Shown: positions 6,266 through 10,974 of the stretch, in pieces
How positions within the stretch are numbered: the first letter of the stretch is position 1
Layout: every line of letters begins with the position of its first letter
NCBI GenBank assembly: GCA_964422295.1
Contig: CAYRAM010000049.1
Span: forward strand, 1-10,974
Source of the DNA: UBA12191 sp964422295
Lineage (GTDB): Bacteria > Planctomycetota > UBA8108 > UBA1146
Direction of reading: 5' to 3'
Length of the DNA: 10,974 bases
Program-made: the position numbers and the translations under genes
The notes under the pieces: generated by a model
The model's database searches: none
Told to the model about the DNA's origin: nothing
The model's input: the letters and a program-made list of their open reading frames with translations, nothing else

Positions 6266-7168
6266 CTACCAGACGTCGGCGGCTTTGACCCTCTCCGTGG
6301 CTCGGACCGCATCCCCCCCCGTGGGTGAGCATTCGAGCCCGATGAAATCACGATATCCCAGATCCCACGCTTCCTTGAAAACGCGCGAGTAATCGATCTC
6401 GCCGGTTCCCGGTTCGCGGCGACCGGGATTGTCTGCCAATTGCAGATAGCCAACCTGATCCCACCCTTCGCGCATGCGCCGGCACAGATCCCCCTCGGTG
6501 ATTTGCATGTGGTACAGATCCCAGTTGATCTTGACCATCGGCGATCCGACCTCGCGGCAGATGCGCACCGCCTCGGGACTGCCGTAGAGACAGTGCCCCT
6601 TGTGATCGACACGAATGTTCATCGGTTCGAGGATCAGCATCACCCCCGCATCCTCCGCCATCGGCGCCCACTTTTTGAGCCCCGCGATGACGTTTTCGTG
6701 CATCTCCTCCTGGGTCATTCCCGGCTGATCATTGCCGGCGATCACCGTCATCTTGCGTGCCTTGATCTTCTTGGCGGTATCGATGGATGCTGCAATCTCT
6801 TTGCCGATCCGGTCGTGGTTTTTGGGATCGTTCATCCCTGGAGAGAAGGGCCAGGCGGTGAATTGGGCGACCTCGATGCCGGTCTCCTCGCATGCGATGC
6901 GAATCTGTTCCAAATCCTTGTTGCGCCAAGGCCAGAATTCGACAGCGGGGTAGCCGAGTTTGGCTGCTGCACGGATGCGATCCTGCGCCGGGCCGCCGCC
7001 GAGACCCCACATCTCGATATTGACAGCGAAGCGGGTCTTGCCCCAGGGAAGTGGCGATGAATACGACTCTGAATCACCCCTGTTTTGCTGCGCATGGATT
7101 GTCGATGCGGAGACCGCTGCAACGCCCAAGGCTGCTGTTTTGATGAATTTTCTGCGATCGGGACTCAC
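6266..7168 (-). CDS. Tat-exported sugar-phosphate isomerase/epimerase-like TIM barrel (hydroxypyruvate isomerase-like)
   Basis: This 300-aa protein starts at GTG 7168 with GGAGG 6 nt upstream. The N-terminus is a twin-arginine signal (DRRKFIKTAALGVAAVSAS, ending near HAQ at residue 27). The rest is a xylose-isomerase-like TIM barrel (AP endonuclease 2 family). Candidate metal ligands match the hydroxypyruvate isomerase pattern: Glu181 in LILEPMN, Asp217 in NWDLYH, Gln243 in YLQLAD and Glu279 in GLECSP. All four are present, so activity is likely, but the substrate (hydroxypyruvate, keto-sugar or other) cannot be told apart from sequence; export by Tat suggests an extracytoplasmic sugar-derived substrate. 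It lies 29 nt after the metallo-beta-lactamase-fold gene in the same direction and is probably its operon mate. A run of eight G at the coding 3' end (window 6313-6320) is a possible slippage site. Confidence 0.88.
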   Translation of the reverse strand: MSPDRRKFIKTAALGVAAVSASTIHAQQNRGDSESYSSPLPWGKTRFAVNIEMWGLGGGPAQDRIRAAAKLGYPAVEFWPWRNKDLEQIRIACEETGIEVAQFTAWPFSPGMNDPKNHDRIGKEIAASIDTAKKIKARKMTVIAGNDQPGMTQEEMHENVIAGLKKWAPMAEDAGVMLILEPMNIRVDHKGHCLYGSPEAVRICREVGSPMVKINWDLYHMQITEGDLCRRMREGWDQVGYLQLADNPGRREPGTGEIDYSRVFKEAWDLGYRDFIGLECSPTGGDAVRATERVKAADVW

Positions 7169-7197
7169 TGGCCACCTCCAAACGACTCGAAGTATTT

Positions 7198-7980
7198 TTA
7201 GAACTCGTAATCGTGGCCAGGAATCATTACTTCGACCCCCGGCAATCGATGACTCTCCAATTGGGTTTTGATTTCATCAAACTGGTTCGGCTTGAGGTGC
7301 ACCGCAAGAAATCGGCAATCGTCTGCCGTCGGCAGTTTCCCTCGCTCAGCGATAAAGTCTGTCGTGCTGAGGTGTTTCGTAAGTTCTGCGAGCCATTGCA
7401 TACGATCAGGAAATGATAACTCGAGGATGACGAGAGAGAGCCCCGGTGCTTGGGCACAGATCTCCCAAATCCTATCGGAAGGCGCGGTATCGGTGACGAG
7501 AGCAAAGGAATGCCCATCCTTTTCGACAACGAATGCCAGGGTATCGACGATGTGATTGGCTCGGACAGGGGTGATGCGGTATCCAGAAACTTCGACCGGT
7601 TTTTCTGCTTCGATGATGTTTAACTCAAGCAGCCCCATCTCTTGCTCATCATTGATCCTGAAGAAGTCCGGCCAGTGGCGATCATTGAGGATGTCTTCCC
7701 TGATCGCCCTGGCGGTCGATTCCTCAGCATGAATCACCACCGGAACCGGCTCTTCCGCCCACTCGCCGAAATGGACATCGAGGAAGACGGGCAAACTCGC
7801 CAAGTGATCACTGTGGCAATGGGTGATGAAGATGTGCTTGACCCCCAGTTGCAATTCGAGATTGCTGTGAAAACCGATGGATCCGGCATCCAGGCAGATC
7901 TGGTCATCGATCAGATAGGAACTAAGCAATTGATGCTTGGCAAGGCCGCCGACAGTGGAAGGGAGCAGTTGAACTCTCAA
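7198..7980 (-). CDS. Metallo-beta-lactamase-fold hydrolase, class II cAMP phosphodiesterase-like
   Basis: This 260-aa protein has the HxHxDH metal-binding motif THCHSDHLASLP (His54, His56, Asp58, His59) followed by LVTDTAPSD around residues 160-170 and a C-terminal PGHDYEF, the layout of metallo-beta-lactamase folds. The opening LLSSYLIDDQICLDAGSIG resembles class II 3',5'-cyclic-nucleotide phosphodiesterases (PDE1/CpdP group), although the strict HxHLDH signature is not matched, as Ser replaces Leu. I use TTG 7980, since family N-termini begin with a similar MRVQLLPS. GAAGGG lies 9 nt upstream and no in-frame ATG or GTG is available. Its start lies one base beyond the TGA of the cyclic-nucleotide-binding gene, implying translational coupling. 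Hydrolysis of a cyclic nucleotide is inferred from family and context, not proven. Confidence 0.85.
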   Translation of the reverse strand: MRVQLLPSTVGGLAKHQLLSSYLIDDQICLDAGSIGFHSNLELQLGVKHIFITHCHSDHLASLPVFLDVHFGEWAEEPVPVVIHAEESTARAIREDILNDRHWPDFFRINDEQEMGLLELNIIEAEKPVEVSGYRITPVRANHIVDTLAFVVEKDGHSFALVTDTAPSDRIWEICAQAPGLSLVILELSFPDRMQWLAELTKHLSTTDFIAERGKLPTADDCRFLAVHLKPNQFDEIKTQLESHRLPGVEVMIPGHDYEF

Positions 7981-7981
7981 C

Positions 7982-8428
7982 TCAATAAACCCTTCGATCG
8001 GTACTCGATTGCAAGCGTGCGGCGATGAGCCGGGTCAAACCCAAGATCATGCGCAACACCGTCCGGTCCTCCAACTCGATCAACTCCTGCATGCGATCGA
8101 TGCTGAACCTTCGCAATCGGCTCTTCTCAACGGCGACGACGCTGGCACTGTGTGGATCACCGGAAACCAACCCCATCTCACCAAAACAACTCAAATCGGA
8201 AAGGCGGGCGAGTACGATGGCGTCTTCCACCTGGTCAGTGATGACCACATCGAAAACACCCTCTGCAATCACGTAGAAATAATCGGGGCCTTCCCCCTCC
8301 TGGATCACCACTTCTCCGGGTTCGACTTCCACTGTCTCCGAGTACCCCAACAGTGCGCCGATCTCTTCCGGTTGAAGACCTTCAAAGAGGGGGACAGAGG
8401 AATACTTTTCAAATCTCGGGGCGTCCAC
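7982..8428 (-). CDS. Single-domain cyclic-nucleotide-binding (Crp-like) protein without DNA-binding domain
   Basis: This 148-aa protein starts at GTG 8428 with AGGAG 6 nt upstream. The whole chain is one cNMP-binding beta-roll: PLFEGLQPEEIGAL, GEVVIQEGEGPDYFYVIAEG (residues 39-57), and a phosphate-binding cassette FGEMGLVSGDPHSASV (82-97), followed by a C-terminal helix. No HTH is present, so it is not a transcription factor by itself and probably acts as a sensor or regulatory partner. The cassette Arg that contacts the cyclic phosphate in Crp and PKA is His93 here, so ligand specificity may be altered or binding lost. The phosphodiesterase-like gene follows directly, which supports a cyclic-nucleotide theme. 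Confidence 0.88.
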   Translation of the reverse strand: MDAPRFEKYSSVPLFEGLQPEEIGALLGYSETVEVEPGEVVIQEGEGPDYFYVIAEGVFDVVITDQVEDAIVLARLSDLSCFGEMGLVSGDPHSASVVAVEKSRLRRFSIDRMQELIELEDRTVLRMILGLTRLIAARLQSSTDRRVY

Positions 8429-8437
8429 TCAATTCTC

Positions 8438-8686
8438 CTAGGGGAACTCGAGATGCAGAATTTGTCCAACCTCAACTTCGGTGGCTGGATCATGCATTAG
8501 CATAAAGTCATACGACGGAGGTACAACATGGGATCTGCGCGGCAGGAGCATCGGGCGTTTCGCCAACTGCAAAGCCACCAGGGGGACCCCATCTCCCCGA
8601 GATACCTGATCTACCGGAGAGACCCGATGAACACTGATGCGCGTGACTCGGGGTCCAAGGTCATGGACAGACGGTAAAACTGTCAC
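8438..8686 (-). CDS. Possible small hypothetical protein upstream of the cNMP-binding gene
   Basis: An 82-codon frame runs from GTG 8686 (no good ribosome binding site, overlapping the dockerin gene by 26 bases) to TAG 8438-8440. The stop overlaps the AGGAG that serves the next gene, and only 9 nt separate it from GTG 8428, an arrangement typical of a coupled operon gene. The C-terminal half (MLMHDPATEVEVGQILHLEF) reads like an OB-fold strand pair, but I do not recognise a family. No hydrophobic segment or Cys is present. Codon third positions show no clear bias. The true start may be further downstream. Without it the 232-nt interval 8429-8660 would hold nothing else I can name. Confidence 0.35.
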   Translation of the reverse strand: MTVLPSVHDLGPRVTRISVHRVSPVDQVSRGDGVPLVALQLAKRPMLLPRRSHVVPPSYDFMLMHDPATEVEVGQILHLEFP

Positions 8687-10052
8687 AAGTCAGGGAGCTG
8701 ACCAAATCCACGCCGCAATCCGGATATGGTGCACTTGGAGGAGGAGAGCCGGCGCAGAAGAGGCTGCAAAGAACCAACACGCCATCGGAGATGGATATAT
8801 GATCGGAATGATTCATATCCAGTGCTTTCAGGCAAGTGGTCGGTGACCCTTGAAAGAGGTATGCCAAGACACCGATACCGTCTGCAAGGTCCAAGTTGCC
8901 GTCCTGGGTGCTGTCTCCGCGAATGAATCGCGAACCGGTGAATGGCACCAGATCGACTGTGGCATCCACGAGAGTGGCCGCTATCGATTCTCCATCGACC
9001 ACGATCACATTTTGTATCTGCGGATTGCCCAAGGTGCCGGTGAAACTCAGCGTCGTTGTCGTCGGCACAGTGGTTCCTGTGAGCGCACCAGGAAGAAGCT
9101 GGTAATCGATGGTTGCGAGAGGGGCTGGATTCCCATAACTCAAGGTCCAATCCCCCTGATTACTGAAGGTGAGCCCCAATGTCACACCATCGGGGTGGAA
9201 AATCACCTCGGCAAAATCAGGAGGCAGGCCACCGTCAGAAGCGACCACTACCTGCAACCCCGCTGCATCCATGAGAGTCGAATCGTGCCCGACACCGAAG
9301 GAGCCTCCCTGCACCGCAGAGTATTCACCGCCCCCTGCAGGCGGAAGCACCATCTCCTGCAGATTGACCGTTGCTGAAAAAGTCTCCGCAGCGGGAGTCG
9401 CCTCAGGAAAGTAAACGGTTGCTGGCGCTGCGAGAGAGAGCTCAAACTCGGGGGTAAAAGGGATCAATGAAACATTCGCTGGCGTACTCACCATCGGCAT
9501 CGATGCGGAATTGACGACAGCCACATTGGCCACCGGTGGAATACCGAGCAGATCGGACATGGCGATGGAAGTCGCAGTCGGGGAATCAGCACTATTCAAT
9601 GATCCAGCAACGAGGTTGTAGTTCAACTCGACCAATGCGGTGGGCGATTCGTAGGTCAGAGTCCAATCACCCGTAAAACTGAAGACTGCTCCCAGCGTAA
9701 AACCATCACTGTATATATTTTCCTGAGCAAAAATTGGTGGCTGACCAGTGTCTGAAATCGTTAACACAGAAAATGAAGAGATCGAGAGATGTGCTGGATC
9801 GTGGGCGATACCTATCGAATAACCAGATACCTCCGAAATTGGACCCGTTCCACCACCGGATGTCTGGATTTCTTGCATCAGAACTGTTGCCCCAAAGCCT
9901 GTCGACTCGGGTGTTGCGGGGCTGTAATACACCTCTGACGGTGCGGAGATCGTCATTTCAAATACGGGGTCCTGCGCGCGAAGCATTGGTGCAACTAGCA
10001 CCAATAGTCCACCAAGGAGGAGGGGGCTTAAGATTCGGGTTGTGATATTCAT
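8661..10052 (-). CDS. Secreted protein with two tandem beta-domains (cohesin-like) and a C-terminal dockerin-like module
   Basis: This 463-aa protein starts at ATG 10052 behind GGAGAAG. A signal peptide occupies residues 1-26 (cleavage near LRA). Two homologous beta-rich domains follow, residues 31-200 and 203-373, sharing matched segments such as SAPSEVYYSPATP and LAAPATVYFPEATP, then FTGDWTLTYESPTALVELNY and NQGDWTLSYGNPAPLATIDY. Their pattern is reminiscent of cohesin folds, but this is tentative. The C-terminus carries paired EF-hand repeats: loop 1 DSTQDGNLDLAD (380-391) is canonical, loop 2 DMNHSDHISISD (412-423) is degenerate at the Gly position. Several Cys (407, 429, 433, 446, 456, 462) may form disulfides. 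The module is the planctomycete C-terminal type, possibly for attachment or sorting. The next gene upstream is another dockerin-type protein. Confidence 0.88.
   Translation of the reverse strand: MNITTRILSPLLLGGLLVLVAPMLRAQDPVFEMTISAPSEVYYSPATPESTGFGATVLMQEIQTSGGGTGPISEVSGYSIGIAHDPAHLSISSFSVLTISDTGQPPIFAQENIYSDGFTLGAVFSFTGDWTLTYESPTALVELNYNLVAGSLNSADSPTATSIAMSDLLGIPPVANVAVVNSASMPMVSTPANVSLIPFTPEFELSLAAPATVYFPEATPAAETFSATVNLQEMVLPPAGGGEYSAVQGGSFGVGHDSTLMDAAGLQVVVASDGGLPPDFAEVIFHPDGVTLGLTFSNQGDWTLSYGNPAPLATIDYQLLPGALTGTTVPTTTTLSFTGTLGNPQIQNVIVVDGESIAATLVDATVDLVPFTGSRFIRGDSTQDGNLDLADGIGVLAYLFQGSPTTCLKALDMNHSDHISISDGVLVLCSLFCAGSPPPSAPYPDCGVDLVSSLTCDSFTVCP
8934..9962 (-). repeat. Internal protein domain duplication in the dockerin-type gene
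   Basis: Two about 170-residue units lie in tandem (9962-9453 and 9446-8934). Aligned landmarks are the opening FEMTISAP/FELSLAAP, GGG plus GYSIGIAHDP/GSFGVGHDST, SDGFTLGAVFSFTGDW/PDGVTLGLTFSNQGDW, and the closing NVSLIPFT/TVDLVPFT. Divergence is substantial at both levels, so the duplication is old. Confidence 0.85.
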
Positions 10053-10241
10053 CGATTCTTCTCCAGGTTCAATCCAAGACTCTCATCTCTATCTCTGTCT
10101 GTCCTGATGACTGCGTCAGTGATTCCACCCGCCCCATCGATCCTTCGGCATTGGGGTAATACCCCGTTGCGAATGTGGCAAGCAAATTGGCAACCAACAC
10201 GACGTTTATTGACAGTCATCAAATCTCTTTCTTCCATCGGA
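10053..10241. other. Intergenic region between the two dockerin-type genes, nothing assigned
   Basis: 189 nt without a supported gene. It contains TTGCCA twice at 12-bp spacing on the minus strand and a small 5-bp stem (ggggtaatacccc near 10154-10166) with no T-run. No convincing promoter or terminator is seen. Confidence 0.5.
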
Positions 10242-10974
10242 TCATGGGCACGGCGTAATCTCCGAAGGTGTCGGATCCGGCCCGGAAACCAGATTGGTAA
10301 ACTCACCAAACGGCTCGGGTGGATTCGGCGCCCCATCGACAAAGAGTGCGCTCAACAGATAGATGGCATCGCCGATATCGATGGCATTGTCGTCATTGAC
10401 ATCCAGTCGCGCGAGGCACTCGGGAGCGGCCCCGCCGGTAAAGAGGATATCAAGGATCCTGATGCTGTCGCCGATATCGACCAACCCATCCACATTGGCA
10501 TCCGCGCGGATGAAGGATCCGGTCGACTGCACCTGGTAAACGGTACCATCGCTGTTTCCGGTGACGGTAAAGGTGCCGCCTTCGAAGATGATGCCTCCCG
10601 GATCATCGATGCCGGCGAGGCTGATGCCATCGCCGATCTGCGTCGCCAACCCGTTATCGACGACGACCTCGATGATCTCCAGGGTGCCATCCTCTGTCTG
10701 ACTCGTCAGCATGACGGTATTGGTGCATCCGACGAGGAAGCCGGTCTGGCAGCTCTTGGTGGTGCACCCCTTCTGCGAAGAACCCTCGTTGGGGTGATCA
10801 AAGGTCTTCCCGGGGATGGCCTCGCCACTGCCGCCGTGGGCAACACCGAGAATGATGCAGTTCTGCTGACCTGTGATGTACATCGTTCCATCATCCTCGT
10901 CGTGACCCATTCCCCCTGCGGATCCCTCGACCGCACCGGGCAGCAATGCTTTGCCGCCAAAGGGCGCAGGAACA
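10242..10974 (-). CDS. Dockerin-type secreted protein, 5' truncated by window edge
   Basis: The frame is open to the right edge (243 visible residues) and ends at TGA 10242-10244. No start is credible inside the window; the first candidate codon, TTG 10946, is internal to a continuous frame. The visible N-terminal part is Gly/Asp-rich with several Cys (QQNCII, KGCTTKSCQ, VGCTN) and contains no recognised catalytic motif. The last about 100 residues hold a paired EF-hand module: loops DANVDGLVDIGD (158-169 of the visible part) and DVNDDNAIDIGD (191-202), both ending in Ca-binding Asp, with the linker Cys in PECLARLD and the tail GPDPTPSEITPCP. This is the standard planctomycete C-terminal arrangement. 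It precedes the other dockerin-type gene in the same direction, 189 nt away. Confidence 0.88.
   Translation of the reverse strand, partial: VPAPFGGKALLPGAVEGSAGGMGHDEDDGTMYITGQQNCIILGVAHGGSGEAIPGKTFDHPNEGSSQKGCTTKSCQTGFLVGCTNTVMLTSQTEDGTLEIIEVVVDNGLATQIGDGISLAGIDDPGGIIFEGGTFTVTGNSDGTVYQVQSTGSFIRADANVDGLVDIGDSIRILDILFTGGAAPECLARLDVNDDNAIDIGDAIYLLSALFVDGAPNPPEPFGEFTNLVSGPDPTPSEITPCP

Noticed and set aside
6440..7060. A 206-aa plus-strand ORF
   Set aside because: It lies wholly antisense to the TIM-barrel gene, which has a signal peptide, ligands and a ribosome binding site; the ORF has a His/Asp-rich composition without motifs.
8850..9377. A 175-aa plus-strand ORF
   Set aside because: It is antisense to the dockerin-type gene, with no recognisable domain and no good start signal.
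10049..10342. A 97-aa minus-strand ORF between the dockerin-type genes
   Set aside because: It overlaps the well-supported end of the upstream gene by about 100 bases in another frame, is Arg-rich and motif-free.

Overview
The window looks like chromosomal DNA of a planctomycete (Planctomycetota) or a close relative. Two neighbouring secreted proteins end in paired EF-hand (dockerin-like) repeats with a conserved Cys and Pro-rich tail. Other typical members are a large membrane-anchored beta-sandwich protein, a Tat-signal TIM-barrel isomerase and a redoxin whose C-terminal signature is common in that phylum. No tRNA, rRNA, CRISPR array, transposase or phage gene is visible. The taxonomic call is inference from gene style, not from a marker gene.

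Layout. (1) Positions 1-1317, + strand: the 3' part of a transglutaminase-like protein whose visible N-terminus is a QNSTH pentapeptide tandem repeat, then a double-CDGSH iron-sulfur protein that appears to start at an AUC codon behind a perfect Shine-Dalgarno sequence. (2) Positions 1356-3479, - strand: a 707-aa single-pass, Gly/Ser-linker, beta-rich surface protein. (3) Positions 3611-5376, - strand: a compact transcription unit with an extended -10 promoter, a DsbD-alpha-like periplasmic protein, a secreted redoxin and a strong rho-independent terminator. (4) Positions 5447-6259, + strand: a membrane-anchored alpha/beta hydrolase. (5) Positions 6266-8428, and possibly to 8686, - strand: an operon of a cyclic-nucleotide-binding-domain protein, a metallo-beta-lactamase-fold protein resembling class II cAMP phosphodiesterases, and a hydroxypyruvate-isomerase-like TIM barrel. 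(6) Positions 8661-10974, - strand: two secreted dockerin-type proteins, the second running off the right edge.

The most exciting point is the redoxin at 3678-4253. Its apparent stop is a TGA exactly where homologues carry the Cys of a conserved C-terminal Gly-Cys-Ser/Thr-Ile-Lys signature. The frame continues after the TGA as SIKFKKS and then TAG. A perfect 7-bp stem with a 5-nt loop lies 22 nt downstream of the TGA, the geometry expected of a bacterial SECIS element. I read this as a selenoprotein with a C-terminal selenocysteine that automatic annotation would truncate by eight residues. Its upstream partner, a stand-alone DsbD-alpha-like domain with a CxxxC pair, could be in the same periplasmic thiol/selenol redox pathway.
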